Origin: Pampus argenteus
Taxonomy: Eukaryota; Chordata; Actinopteri; Scombriformes; Stromateidae
Length of the DNA stretch: 64,000 nt
NCBI GenBank assembly: GCA_036937835.1
Contig: CM072880.1
Coordinates: 13,026,501 to 13,090,500 of the forward strand
Direction of reading: 5' to 3'
Part shown: one piece after another, positions 14,501 through 27,560 of the stretch
Numbering within the stretch: position 1 is the first letter of the stretch
Layout: each line of letters begins with the position of its first letter
Position numbers and translations under genes: made by a program
Notes under the pieces: generated by a model
Seen by the model: the letters and a program-made list of their open reading frames with translations, nothing else
Database searches by the model: none
What the model was told of the DNA's origin: nothing

Positions 14501-15249
14501 ATGACCAGCAGGCTATGCATTAATGGACATAGTGACCTTCATTTATGTGATTTATAACGTATGTGCACACAGTCGTTTTTTTAATGTTATTGACGATGGA
14601 AATTCTAACATAAAAGTATTCATCTGCAGCATTTTCATCTAAGTCACTGTTGTCTTGCCAACCTGACAACAATGTTGTTGTGAAAGGGCCTTTCAGATGA
14701 CCCAGGAGTGGATGTGATGATGTTTGATCTATGCGTATGGATTTTATATATTGTCAGATCTGGCTTGAGGTAAAAAGGTAAGAAGTGGTTGATTATATGC
14801 TGACAGATGAAAAAGAAAAGATATTTCTAAAGAACACCGGCCACACTGCTGCACTGACAGATCTTTGGAAAGTTGGATCAGAAACAAAAGATGGAGAGAA
14901 AAAAACACCTTGTGAGTAATTTACTCTATAATCCATTGATAAAAGTGTACCCTCAGCACCAGCGCTCCCACTCAGTGCAGAAAGTTGTGCAGCACAGAAC
15001 AGACTAGAGTATAATAAACAGGATCATGGTGTCCTTCCCTCCTCTGCCACAGTCTCCCACTCCTCCGTATCCGAGGACCTAAAGACTGCTGTCCCTGGCT
15101 AATAATTGCTGACACACCAAAGCCAACATAGCCCAGCGAGCCTTTAATAGTTTTCATTTTTCTTCCTTACAGGATGGCCTCTAAGGTGCCATCATGAATG
15201 ATCAGCGCACAGCCGCCACGGCAGCTCCCTGTGCAGGCTGCTGCAGCAA

Positions 15250-15252
<3 letters not shown>
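11546..15252. other. gene-free flank, nothing identified
   Basis: The stretch contains scattered A/T homopolymers and AT-rich DNA. A phrase near 13550 (TATGCTAGCAACTAG) also occurs near 8998, probably from a shared decayed repeat. No gene seen. Confidence 0.5.

Positions 15253-15292
<40 letters not shown>
15253..15292. repeat. (AC)20 microsatellite
   Basis: An uninterrupted AC run of 40 nt. Confidence 0.95.
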
Positions 15293-15296
<4 letters not shown>

Positions 15297-15415
15297 ATCC
15301 TAGAGCCATCCCAGACATCTCTCTGCTCTCTGGCCATTACTCCCTCTGTGTCTTCCTCACCTCTCATCTCCACCCCATACAGACAATTTATAGAAAAGAT
15401 TTTCTGGCCCGCACC

Positions 15416-15471
15416 TTTCATCACAGGGCCTATTTTCATCACAGGGCCTATTTTCATCACAGGGCCTATTT
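15416..15471. repeat. tandem repeat, three copies of an 18-bp unit
   Basis: The unit TTTTCATCACAGGGCCTA occurs three times head to tail, nearly perfectly. Confidence 0.9.
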
Positions 15472-16159
15472 CATAACATTAATGCTCTCTCTCTTACCAA
15501 AACCATCAAAACATTAATTCATAAACTATTTCTGGGGTACCATTTATCATGTCCTGACACAAACATAAAGACAAGATGGTGGCTGGTACATTACACTGAC
15601 CTAAGCTACTTGAGCTCCTAAGCACTGGTTAGTAACTGACCGTTATTTAGTCACAAACTCTTAACTTTGTGACAAGCAATGAATAGAATAAATCACAGGA
15701 AAACTAAGAGTTCACAAGGCTGAAGTAATCCCTGAGACTGGAAATGTCTGTGAGGAATTGCGCTCTCTTATGTTCGGCCTTGGAAGTCATTAGCGGAATA
15801 GAAAGCATGGGTGGTGAAGAAGCAGAGCACGGAGTCCCAGCAGAGGCAGATCTCTCCCACATCACTACTTGGTGCCCAGTGTGGAGGCGATCTGTAAGGC
15901 TTGCCAGAAACTTCACCGTGTAATGTTGGTCCTATTATTACCCCAACTCTAAACTCTTTCATTATAGTAATTTACTAGTATCATCTATCCATATGGAGAG
16001 ATGTATGCTATACAAACAGGGTATTAAAGCACAGCCACTGTTATTTTTTTTGTGGCACCGTCCACCACTTTGATTCTGTTTGGTGATTCCTCAACTTTCC
16101 ATGTAGCCCCATCATCAGGCAAACATTTTCTTCTAATGTCTTTCTTTCTAGTGCTCATT
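15472..16159. other. gene-free flank, nothing identified
   Basis: No gene, RNA gene or recognisable repeat seen. Confidence 0.5.
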
Positions 16160-16375
16160 ACTAGAGCTCCAACAATTAGCTGATTAACTGACAAATATTT
16201 TGATCATTTAGTAACCGTTTCAGTCGTTGCTGCTTTTCTTTGCCATACGTGAAAGCGAAGTGAAAAGCTTTTTTGACTGTTGGTCGGACCGAACGAGCAA
16301 AATGAAGATTTTAAAATGTGATATGAAAAACTGTGAATGCCATTTAGTCTAAGAAATAATCTGTAGATCAGACTG
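16160..16375. repeat. hAT-like MITE, truncated copy
   Basis: It starts TAGAGCTCCAACAATTAG, close to the terminal repeat of the element at 18234-18337. It also holds TTGCTGCTTTTCTTTG and GACTGTTGGTCGGAC, phrases of a very common fish MITE (from memory). The right terminal repeat is missing. Confidence 0.6.
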
Positions 16376-17639
16376 AGCAAGTAGCACAATACTCTCCTTT
16401 CCTTTGATGACGCATGAAGCAACAGACATTAACCTCTTTTTACTAATCCTGCTCCAACAGTTGTCACTCACTCTGATCAGCTTGAAATGGCCTCAAGTTA
16501 TCCAGCACTGGTAAAGTCAGCAGAAAAAGTTAGTTTGAACAAAATGGTGGTATTGAATTATATAGATATAAATATAAAATAATGCTTGCATCCATAAAAG
16601 GGTATTATTCTATTGTGTTTAGCTTCATTGCCCCTTGTTTATTTTCTCTATGTGCCAATCAAAAAAGGTTTCATGGTGCAGCTTTAAAACTCAAATAGTT
16701 TTATTCTAATACTTCTGTGTCACTATCACTATCAAACATCTCCAACTGTCAGCTGTGACAAAAGTTTGACTGTTTATGATGACAATTTGCATCTTGTTTG
16801 TCATGATTGATTTGCATCAATATTCTACCCTCCAACCCTCCCAGAGGACCTTGGCTGGCACATTCCCCATCCGCCCCAGTTCTGCTTTTCCTTTCGGGGC
16901 TTCCTGATCCCGTAACGCTGCCTCTCCTGGTTCTGTGTGCTCGTGTTCTGGGGCTCTGGCTGTCAGCCGAGGGGAGACTGTGAGACAAACGCCAATCTTT
17001 TCTAACATTGGATGTTTGCTTGTTTGGTTGTGTGTGTCGCCGGTAGGCTTCATGTCTGGATGGACACAGCAGGATGTGGTGTAAATAAGAATCGACACAA
17101 ATGTTGCTTTTGTGGAGGATATCACTGAGATTAGTATGGTTGGTTAACATTGTATTAGTATAACCTATACCTGCTGATGTCAGTGCTTAAAAATAATCAC
17201 AATGGCGGCTCATGTAAGTTTCTATTTTATCAGTCCGGGAATGAAAATTGTGACCAAGTCGGGGGAACGTGGTCCTTCAGGCGTGGCTGAACTAATGGGA
17301 CAAGCAGTGATGCACCTATGATAATTGCTCAGATGAAGTTTTACGTCACTACATCCTCACAAACCCGTCTCGCAGAATACTGGGGCGTTTCATGCAGGAG
17401 CACGTACTCCTCCATGATTGATCACTCTGCTTATAATTTCCTAATTTCCAATCCACTGAGGGACTTAACTGGAAGTAGCCATTTTTCCTGAGCACCAACC
17501 AGGTTCCTTTTATTTCCGCACAGGACTAAATGGGAAGAATCTTCCAGCCCATTAAGCAGACTTTCTGTGTCATAAAAGTTTGGTGGCAGAGTCTCTCCCT
17601 CCCTCTCTCTCTCTATCCCAGCAGCAGAATGAACAGTCT
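16376..17639. other. gene-free flank with a GC-richer part
   Basis: About 16820-17080 is GC-richer and open on the minus strand for 133 codons, but the protein is low-complexity in feel and matches nothing I know. 17260-17560 has no repeats and no identified signal. Confidence 0.45.
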
Positions 17640-17880
17640 GTTTGATCTGCAGGCTGCAGGTTAATAGAAATCAGCCTGCTCATCAGCAATAGTGGATTGA
17701 ACCTAACCACCCACCTCCGCCCTGTCAATTCAGATTTGGACAAAACCCACCAACACTGGCCGTGGTCTCATTTCCCTCTGTCAGGTAATCAGTAATTCAC
17801 TATAATCCTTTCAGGAGTAAAATTACAATGACCTTTCCCCAATTCCAGAGCCAGAACGGGCAGGTGGATTTTGGGAAAAG
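17640..17880. other. candidate conserved noncoding block
   Basis: A repeat-free stretch with GGTAATCAGTAATTCAC and GTTAATAG words. It reads like vertebrate conserved noncoding DNA, unverified. Confidence 0.25.
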
Positions 17881-18013
17881 CCGCCAAGCAGTAAAAATTA
17901 AGAACCAAAAAAAAAAAAAAGTGTTAAAATGCTACAGATATTAGCCATCCCCATTCTCATGATTAAAAACACAATATAGTGTCTCCTTAAGCAACACAGC
18001 TGCTTCTAGAGAT

Positions 18014-18172
18014 TTAAATGAATAGTTTAAACTTTCGGAAAAGAAACTAATTTGCTCTTTTCCAGACTTAGATTAGAAGATTGATACCGCTACGCTAAAG
18101 ATGAAGCTGCAGCCAGCCGTCAGTTATCTTAGCTTAGCATTAAGACTAGAAGCAAGGGGAAAAGAGTTAGCC
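18014..18172 (+). repeat. dispersed fish repeat, family B copy 1
   Basis: It shares TGAATAGTTTAAACTTTCGG, AGAAGATTGATACCGC, CTGCAGCCAG and TTAGCTTAGCAT in order with the inverted copy at 51052-51230. It is a widespread teleost SINE- or MITE-like repeat. Confidence 0.7.
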
Positions 18173-18233
18173 TAATTCACCTACCATCACCTCTGAATTT
18201 TACTAGTAAACATGTTTCTGTTTGTGAGCGGAT

Positions 18234-18337
18234 TTAGGGCTGCAACTAACTAACTGATCAGTTGTCTGTTGGTCCAGAGAAGAGCTTGAACCGGAGAAGT
18301 TGAGCACTGTTGATTGACTAATTGTTGCAGCTCTATA
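18234..18337. repeat. complete small MITE with inverted ends
   Basis: The left end TAGGGCTGCAACTAAC and the right end (reverse complement TAGAGCTGCAACAATT) form imperfect terminal inverted repeats. The element is about 104 bp and sits between two family B copies. Confidence 0.7.
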
Positions 18338-18340
18338 AGG

Positions 18341-18845
18341 ATTAAATGAACAGTTCAACATTAAGAAAATACTCGCATTAGCTTTCTTGCTGAGACTTAG
18401 AAGAGAAGATTAATACCACTCATGTATGTTCGCAAAATAAATATAGCTGAGCAGTTCGTTACCTTAGCTTAGCATGAATCCTGGGAACGGGAGCTAAATG
18501 TCTAAAGGTAACAAAATCTGCCTACAAACACCTTTTAAGACAAATAATTAACAAATTATAGCTTGTTTGTTTAATATGTAGAAAATCTGTGTAAATTCAA
18601 CAATTTGCTGTATTTTGTGCCAGACTATTTATTTCCACAACCAGTGGAGACTCCAGGAAGTTACTTCATCCAACCAAGAAATCATCCAACACAAAATCCC
18701 TTATAAAGCCACAACTTGTAAGTATTTTTTTACATTTCAAGATATAACATTTTCATTAGTGAGCTTTAGGGGTGCTGATTGGCTGATTGTTTTGACTTTG
18801 GAGAAAGTCAGGCTAGCTGTTCCCTTTTGTCAGCCCCTCCTGGCT
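18341..18845 (+). repeat. dispersed fish repeat, family B copy 2 (long)
   Basis: It holds AGAAGATTAATACCACTC and CTTAGCTTAGCATG in the same order as copy 1. The longer tail ends with GTCAGGCTAGCTGTTCCC, corresponding to the other end of the 51-kb copy. Confidence 0.6.
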
Positions 18846-21110
18846 ATACCTTTATACTTAACACACAGGGGAATGGTATTGATCTTCTCTCTCTGTATTG
18901 GACGGGATGTAAACAAAGCCGTTTTCACACTGCACACAGCTCTTCATGCTCAATTCTGATTTCTTTTGCTGGTTGACTGCGCATATTTATTATGATATAT
19001 AGCCTAACACATATTTTGTTGCTAATATGAACAAACACCGATGCCAAAATATGCACAGGCATGCACTCTTGCTTGTTTGAAGCTTTTCTATGCGGCTTTG
19101 TACTCTCAACCTTTGACTGAATTTAGGTGCCTTTCCAAAATACCAAACATGTCTTCTGTTTGCCTTTCTTTTTTTGCGACATAAATCTGATGTCGCTCAT
19201 CTGCATGTCCCAGAATCTGATTTTGTATCACCTATCCGCGCAGTTCAGAGGCTTTTTGTTGTTCGCAGTGATAAGGAAACTTTAGATCTGTGTCAGACAC
19301 GAGTGAAAAATTTGGAACATATTCTTGGCTGTAGTGTCTGTTTATCTGAACTCTTGAGATCTCAGCTGCCTGCTTACTTCATCACTGGCCAATCAATCAC
19401 TGACAAAAACATTAAGCCCAAGATTATCAGTGCCTAACTTCCTTTAATGTGTCAGTTGACTGAGTGATGGAGCATATATTGTAGAGAAAAAGAGTGAGTC
19501 TAAGCTAAGAGTGGATATGATAGGCAGGCCATTTACTGACCTTAACACCATTAACAGATTAATTGAAATAAATAGGGATGTGATTTTAGGATGGGGGAAA
19601 GGACCACTGTATGTTTGACACGTCATAATCAGGTGTTGATTACAGACTTAGCTGCTGATTGAGAGACTTCAATCAGTGAACTAAATACATCCCCATAAGC
19701 AGTCAGGTGAAGGAACTTTCAATCATCATTTAATCATTAATTAATAGTGATGAGGAAGAGATGCGACTCCACAGTATCCCACTTTAGTTGGGAAATTGTC
19801 TGCAAAGCAACGTGAATTGTGAAGAGGTTAAAATTATCTCCAGAGTTTGGAATGTGTTATTCAGAGAAGCCGAGGCAAAAAGTTGAGCCGAAGAATTTGA
19901 ACTTTTCTTCTGTGCTTCCCTTTTCCTGCTTGAAAAAAAGTGTGGATTTGAGTACGTCTCTGAGGTGCTGAATCAAGCTTGGCCGACATGGCAACAGAGA
20001 AGGGAACATGTTTGCTTAACTGTGTAAATTCTCTTTGAAGGGAGGTGGGAGCCTGAAGCAGCCCTGCACTGTATGGATTGCTGTGTGGGAATCTGAGTAC
20101 ATCTCCTTGCCTCATACCTCGGATCTTTTCTTTTTTATTTATCATTTCTATCAATGTTTTAATCCAGCTCTGGAAAAATAGAAGGAGGTGAGATAGCCCA
20201 TTGTAAGTGTCTTCCTGTAGAATAACAGGGATGAATATTTAAAGAAAAAAAAAAAAAAACTAAATGTTTAATTCCTGTCAGATATCACACTCGCAACTGT
20301 TCTGACGTTGATGAGGATAAGGATGCATTGCACCGTGTTCTCTCACTGACGGATCTCATGAAGCCGCTTTTACTTCATATATACTCCAGTTTTTGCAACA
20401 GACATCTTGAGACAGCATATTTTAAAATATTTACTTTATATATACACACAGTATATATTTTACTCATGTTTTTTCTATGTTATATTGTTTCATACCTCTA
20501 GCTCTAATACAGCAACAGCTACTGTGGTTTTAAATACAAAAACATGATAATTATTTTTGTCTTGTGTACTGTCTGGTTACTGATGTTGATGAACTGTTAG
20601 CAGCTCCTAAGTGATTTCCCATCGAGACTTCTCAGATATTATTTTATATATTTGATTTAACATCTTAGAGAGTTAATCCCACACAGTAATAAATATTAGC
20701 TAAAATCACCATGAACAATATGAACTTCCAAATTAAGTTAACATTGGGGTGGTTGAGGGAGCAGTGCACCTCAGATAAACACTTAGTGAGGTATGAAGAA
20801 TACAGTATGTTGAGGGGAAATATTACTAATTAAATGTGCATAATCAGAAGCAACAGCTTGTTGCCTTGTCTCTTGAATGCTAGCAAAGCCATTCTCATTT
20901 CAGATGTAATTTAATTAATATGGATTAAGTTACCCTCAGATGAACATTGCGGTAAGACACGAGTAGCATTTTTCTTGATACAAGGCAAATATTATCAACT
21001 AAAATGTACCAAAACTAGAAATTAATGTTGCTCTTCTGCAAGCCAGACCTGCTCTCTTAAGATAACCAAATTAGCAATGAGCACAAGCTATGATATGAAA
21101 AAGCACTTAC
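18846..21110. other. gene-free flank, nothing firm
   Basis: AT-rich sequence with an A-run near 20250. No gene or repeat can be supported. Sequence left of 21111 would be intron if the minus-strand unit described next is real. Confidence 0.45.
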
Positions 21111-21860
21111 CAAAGCTGAGTAGGCCTACAGTGTTGTGTAACTAGCATACACAAGTTAATAGAAAACAAACATGACAACGCCACATGATAGTGGAAAATA
21201 GTGTCCAAACCAAACGACATTAGCAACAAGGCAAACACATAAACAGATACCACAATAAATTAGCTCAACTGATACATACACAGGCTACATACGACTCGTT
21301 TTTTTGATTAATACCAATGCACATGAATATACAACGACAGCCAGTTAATACGGATATTGAGCAGATATGATAGCAAACTAAGCAGCTATGATAGCAAACT
21401 AAGCAGCCACATCAACAACACGACACAAACAAGTTAGCCTCCTAGCTTAGTGGCAATAACACAGAATGTGAGCCAAAGTCAGGCCGCTAGCAATGAACGG
21501 AAGCACACGCAGCACAGAAAATACTGACCTCACACCTGGAGAAGCTGGAATCCGACGAACAGGCCTCCAGGTCGGACAGCAAACACAGGAAAACTCCGCT
21601 ACTCCACACATATGAACCGTCTGACCGTTGACTTCCAGAACCGCGAACATTTATTGCGTAATAAAACAAACAAACAAACAAACTATACACACGAACGCGT
21701 CAGCTGCAATGGCGTGACTGAACATCCGAGCTAACATTATGTGCCAGTTTATAATACCCGCGCTGTACACCTGAATGAATATGATTGGATGTTAAAGGCC
21801 ACGTGGCTGTGATTCAGCCAATGGCAAATTAGAAACAAGTGTTACCAATCAACCAATACA
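21111..21860 (-). promoter_or_regulatory. candidate minus-strand promoter and first exon, or solo LTR
   Basis: Read on the minus strand, four CCAAT-type cores in either orientation (21853-21857, 21845-21849, 21818-21822, 21784-21788) and a CACGTG (21800-21805) precede a TATA-like TATTATAAA (21748-21756). A start would fall near 21720. AATAAA follows about 65 nt later (21650-21655), the spacing of the R region of an LTR, and a strong donor-like TTTG|GTAAGT lies at 21111. It may be the first exon of an unidentified transcript or an old retroelement LTR; no gene body is recognised. Confidence 0.35.
21361..21407. repeat. 21-bp tandem duplication
   Basis: GCAGATATGATAGCAAACTAA is followed directly by GCAGCTATGATAGCAAACTAA, then the start of a third unit. 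Confidence 0.85.
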
Positions 21861-22319
21861 AGGCCGAACTAACTGTTGCATATAACAGAATGAGAACTTT
21901 TACTATTGATACTCATTACCTATTACTTACTTATTAATACAATTAGTACACTTGCTTCTGAATAATGCAGAATATATCTTTATTTCTAATTTGGTATGAA
22001 TTTTGAATGCATGACTTTTACTGCATACTATTAAACGATCACTGTTACAGTATAACATTATTGATATATATAGTATATTTTCAAGATATATCAATGCAAA
22101 GTAAAGCAAAAGTAAAAATATTACTACAAAAGTGATAACATTTTACACTTATGGAACATGGAGTTATACTAGATGTTGGAAACTGAATAAACAAAATAGT
22201 ATTTCTTTTTATTGACTGACACGTGACTCAAAGTGAGAAGATATTTGAGTCAGATGTGCATATATACATAGAGCAGGATATGCTGACAAGCCAGATATAT
22301 GTGTAGACACTGTGTTAGT

Positions 22320-22325
<6 letters not shown>

Positions 22326-22352
<27 letters not shown>
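22326..22352. repeat. (GT)n microsatellite
   Basis: An uninterrupted GT run of about 27 nt. Confidence 0.9.
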
Positions 22353-22353
<1 letters not shown>

Positions 22354-25166
22354 GTGACATGTTGGGAAACAGACAGGAACACCAGATGCTGACAAGCAGG
22401 GAACTGTGCTTGTTCCAGAAGCTCCTTCAACAACAAGAAGTCAAGGCAGATGCTGGAGATGACAGAGCCGTCCTGGTGCGTAGTGACGGACTTCAGCGCA
22501 CATCAAGACCCAGCTGTAGCACACTGCACCCGACATGCTGTTCTGCACTGTGCAAGCACAAATCTGTACCGATTACACTATCACTATCTGTACTGAGTCC
22601 CCATAAAAGTATAGTTACATTTAGTTGCAAATAGTAAAAAAAGAAAAAAAAAGCATATAGTAAAACCTCATCTTTATTGTAATCTTATCCATTCAGAATC
22701 AAATCACATTTCTCCAAATTATGTACAGAATGAATGAATCAGAGCTGAATGAAGTAGACAAAATAAACCGATAAAACATACCTGTCAAAAACAACGTTTT
22801 TCATCTTTTTAAGACCAAAAAAAAACACCTTTGGGATTTGGAGGACTCATCTGTCATCTGTTACCTTCCAGTGAGGTTATACTACTCTCTAGTGGTCTTT
22901 TAAAACTGCTGCAGAAATACAGAACTGAAGGTACAAACTGAACTCTCATTTTTTTCAGAGCACATCTCCTTACACGTCTCAAATGATCAAAAATTTTGAA
23001 ATATTGTGAAATTCATCACTGAATTCTCAGCATATCCACTGTAGACTGTGACAGTCTTTCCCTACCTCTTGTCTGCTGAAGTTGTGAGAAACCTTGAAGC
23101 GAGTGAGGCTACATTCAGCATCAGGCAGCTTTGCCCATTATCATGTCCTAATAGCTTGCTCAATGGTGCAGTGTGTTATGTGGGTTCACTGGTCAACCAA
23201 GACACACGCCATTAGCCCGAGCAAACGTTGCTTTGCAATGCTACACAAAGCATACCTTATTTGTATCACATTAGCTCTTTGATGTGGCATAGCGTATTAT
23301 ATCAACAGCAGCGATTTATCAAACAATTTTGGCACTGATTTGCTTCACTAGCAGCACCACGGCAGCGGTACCACCGTCACCCATCTTCACTTCGTTTTCT
23401 CTGCTCCTCTACGAGAAGCTGCAGCAGCAAATAAATTAAACATGTGTCATTGAGCATGCTAAATGGCTTGCAACACATAATCATCTAAATAATTATGAGA
23501 CTGCCATTAAAGTGAGCTAGATGGATGGCACATGAGGCGTTATGGAAAAACTGGAGGTAATGGTGCAAGATTTGATGCGGGAGAAAAGGGAGACGGTGGA
23601 GAGAGAGAGGGAAAAAGGAAATGTAGTTTTCTGCGCGATTCCTTTCCGTCAGTCTTTTCTTCTTGCTGTTAAAAATCCCAGACTCAAAGTGCTGAGGGAC
23701 AATGGGGTGATTAGCTCAATCAGAATAAGCAGTGAGGGATTGTGGGTAGGCTGTGCCACCGCTCACAGACGTCTTTTTGTCCTCCCACATTTCATTAATC
23801 AGCAACCTGAGGCCCCCCGAAATCAGTTCAGCAGATTGGCAGCTTGCTCATTTGTTCCCATGTGGCAATCAGAGAGGAAAAGAAATCAGTTCACAACCTT
23901 TATGCTATTACCTGACATCATAAACTGTCTCTTTGTATTCTTTTTTTTTTTTTTTCTTTGCTGGGATTTGTTGCTGAAAATATATGTTCCAAAGTCCAAA
24001 ATGTGACCTCTATTAACCCCCAGACAAAGCTTTTCTGTGCCTCGTGGTAACAACACTCAATTTAATCTGCCTGTTAAAAAAAAACCACACTTATACATAT
24101 GTTCCCTGCATTGAACATTTGCCGAAAAAGGCATCAAGCGGCCTAAAAATATTTTAATGAGCCTCGTGTATCAGCCTAAATGATGCACCGCGTCAACAAA
24201 CACGCGTGACTATTCTGCTTGTTCACGGCCATCCACCTTTTACACACCATTACTGCACAATGTCTATTGATGTGTACTATACAGGACTCCTCTTTAATGT
24301 AAAACTTAGAAATAAACTTTAAGTATTCTGTAAATTAAGAAGATAAGAAACACAAAAACACACTGTTCTCCTTTTGTTTTTATCTTAATTGTATGCTGTG
24401 GTTGTTGTACCTGCTTATTAGGCACCTTGTATCGTATAATTTAATTAATCATTTCATTTCATTTCAATTTCCTCCATTCATTTCTATTACATTTTTTTTT
24501 TAAAAGCTGTATTGATGGCTGTCTGTTGTGTTGATATGAGCAAGCACAAAAAAATAAATAAATAAAAAAGTTTGTGCTTGGCATTAACTTGCTCCATGCA
24601 GTGCAGCTGTGAGGCAGCTGTTATTTTCCTGGGATGGATCAAGATTGAGCTCTTCCCCTTTGGGAAACAGCATCTGCTAAAACCTTATCCCAACAAACCG
24701 AGCAATCTGAATGACAACCTCCAGCCAATAAACAAACAATCAATGTGAGCCCTATTGCACAAACCTGCTCAAATTGGGACATGATTTCCCCTGGGGTACA
24801 AGTAGCAACTAAGCAATGCAATAAGAGACATGGTTTGTGGTGCAAAATTACAAGCAGGAAATGTAATTTGGCGAAGAGCGAAGGTTCTCCTTAAGGGATT
24901 AGATGGCCGCTGGGATATGAAATGCTGTCACGAGTGACCTCTGCTGGGAGGAAACAGTCACAATCGGCCTCACAGGTTTCACTAATGCCTGGAAGTTAAT
25001 TACATGGTATATTGGTGTTTCAATAAAAACACAATAGGCTTTATAAATGTATATCACATATCAGCTGATTAAGGTTGTTGAGCTTTGACGCAGTATGGAA
25101 GGTCTCCTCTGTCTTGTTACAGAGCCATGTTAGCAGCTCGGCTCTGTGGATTGGGTAATGTCAGCC
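22353..25166. other. gene-free flank
   Basis: It includes a 154-codon open stretch (23542-24006, plus) that begins MEKLEVMVQDL but ends in a poly-T-encoded Phe run and resembles no protein I know. About 24640-24990 is repeat-free with no identified signal. Confidence 0.45.
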
Positions 25167-25400
25167 GGTCCAGACTGAAATATCTCAACAGCTACGGATG
25201 AATTGCCACGACATTCAACAAAGTTGTCAATTATCACCTATAAATACCTATAAAACTAAAGACTTTCCTATTAGCCAAACCAAGCTACACAGTAAACTAA
25301 ATGTTAGCTAAATGCTAGCGCTGACGTTAGCGTTTAGCTCAAAGCACTGCTGTGTCGAAGAGAACAACGCCGCAGAGCTGCGAGCATGACATGTACTATT
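25167..25400 (+). repeat. dispersed fish repeat, family C copy
   Basis: It starts GGTCCAGACTGAAATATCTC and continues with TTGCCACGACATTC, AATGTTAGCTAAATGCTAGC and TTTAGCTCAAAGCACTGCTG, in the order of a widespread teleost repeat (from memory). Internal deletions are evident. Confidence 0.65.
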
Positions 25401-27339
25401 TATTTTATTGACTGACTACTTTGAGCATTTCATTCATTCAGTGCTACCACTCATTGCAACACAATGATAAATATTGGCAGAAAACATATTAGCCATCGGT
25501 GTATTAAAGTATTATTTAGAATCTCATTTTGGCTGAGGCCTATAAAACTAAAACTCATTATTAGCTGCCGCACGCCTGACAACACTCATTTGTGTAAATA
25601 CTTTTTTTTTTTTTTTTTTTGTGTAAATGATTTTTCACCAAAGAATGTCTGCTTTAGTTTTCTGTGGAATGGCTCCCTTCACAGACGACGCTTATGTTCA
25701 ATGCGCTGTGTCACTAGACGATACCGCAGCATTACAATTTAATCTAGCAGTAAATTAAAACTTTTATTTGCTGCTATAAAGATAAATAAAGAAGAAGAAG
25801 AAGAAGAAGAAAAAAAGTGTAGTTATGAGAAATGGTGGTCACTACAGATTCAATGAAAATCAAAGAGTAACAATATCACATTTCATCTGCAGATACCCAA
25901 GAAAAAAAAACACTTTTTCAAAGTGCAGAACAAAATCACCACAGGAGTGGGTGCTTAGCAACAATGATGGAGACAAAAATAAAGGTTGCCGCTAGAAGCA
26001 GCAACATATAGATGTACAGTAATAGTTTCAAAATAACATCTCGACTGCAAAGTCGGTGTTTGATTTTATTTTCTATCTAACATGTCCACGCAAGAGTGCA
26101 GAAGTCAAACCTTTTTTTTTTTCTTTTTTTTTTATAAGGTCTGACTTTTTAAAAGCAACCTTTCATTGGATGTCATGCCTGGGGAGCTTTACTCTCCCTA
26201 CAGACAACCACAGCATTATTATTTTTTTAACTCCAATGTCACATTTGCACCCTCGCTCCTTATAGTCTCTCAACACACCATTAAATCTTACCAACACCAA
26301 AGCCAGAAAATATGGGGGCATTCATTTCCCTTTAATGAAGTTTATTCAGCCATTCTCTTCACATTCAGTGTCATTTCCATTACATACATCTAGGATGAAG
26401 CTAACAGAGTGTAACAGGCAAAGCCTCAGTTTCCCCTGTGTGAGCCAGTTCTTTAAATACACAGATTTATTCACCTTACAGGTGAAAAAAAAGCACTGAT
26501 GGCAACCTGCCAGCTAGTAAAGCCTTGTCTGAGCTGTTTTCATCCCTATACAAGGCCGATAATACTTCATGCATTTCTGAGAATCTGTGGTTAGTTTAAT
26601 TGGAAGTGCTACAATATAATGCATATTTATGCTCTAATCAAATAATAATACATACAATGAGCTGCTGGTGCACAAATTAAACTCCCACAAATCAATTTAA
26701 ACTCAAAAGCTAAGCACAGCAACATTGTACAGATGCACGGATTAAAATGTTTGTCATCTTTACACAGCTTAGTTTGAAACTGTACCCAGATGACCTTCTG
26801 CTCTTTAGCAGATGACATCATTCGACAGATACAGAGCTTTTATGTTACGTGAGGTAAAAAGCCGGAAGCAAGAACTGATGAATACAGATAAAATAGAGAT
26901 GAAAAGGCTCTACTAGAGATCCCAGCTGGCAGCGTCATCTCTGCAGTTTGCAGCAAAGAGCCGTCCTCTCAGCTACCCCGTGGAGTGAGACCATATGATT
27001 GCTGTAAACGCCTGAGGGGTAAAGCGGATTGCTAATGTAAAGCAAGCAATTCCCTCTCCAAGACACGGGAGATAAAAAGAAGAAGTGACTATTAGCACAA
27101 GTTAGCAAGAAGTACTATTTGAGAGTAAGGGATAACTTACAAGAAACAGTACGTTTTATTTAGTATGTTTTTATTCATTTTTGATGTGGACCTCTTTGCC
27201 AATTTTATCATCATAAGGAATGTTTATTTGTTAGTGCCTTTTAACAACAATGCAATTTAAAGTGTTTCACATAAGAAACACAAGAAAGAACAAGGTAATA
27301 TCAAAGGACATAGTGCAGTTAGAATTTAAGATATAGATT
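25401..27339. other. gene-free flank with homopolymers and a GAA repeat
   Basis: A T-run near 25605, a (GAA)n run at about 25791-25810 and T-runs near 26115 are the only clear features. Confidence 0.5.
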
Positions 27340-27560
27340 TGGTGTATTAAAAGGCAGTGGCCTTGTTAAGCCTTTGAAATCAATTCTCTGACTCAAGGTA
27401 AGCCAGTGATGTGATCCACTGTCCCGGTGTTAGTGAGGATCTGGCAGCAGAGTTCTGAATTAGCCGTCGCTGGACTTTTTACAGAGAGCTATGAAGACAT
27501 CGCTACAGATGTTGAGTCTGGACGTTTTCCTCAAAGACATTTTCCAATCCCTGCAGTTAT
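27340..27560 (+). repeat. possible LINE or SINE 3' fragment
   Basis: The run TTTGAAATCAATTCTCTGAC, then AAGCCAGTGATGTGATCC, GTTAGTGAGGATCTGGCAGC and TTCTGAATTAGCCG, follows the order of a common fish retroelement tail (from memory). Only one copy lies in this window. Confidence 0.45.

Noticed and set aside
14972..15157. Minus-strand frame ending CSVLHNFLH, reminiscent of a transposase ending
   Set aside because: Only a few residues resemble a Harbinger-type HN motif; the remainder does not, and no inverted ends were seen.
16749..17150. 133-codon open frame on the minus strand
   Set aside because: The product is low-complexity in feel and matches no family; overlapping frames are equally open because the stretch is GC-richer.
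23542..24006. 154-codon open frame on the plus strand, the longest in the 5' flank
   Set aside because: No family resemblance, a Phe run translated from poly-T, no splice or promoter context. Most likely chance.
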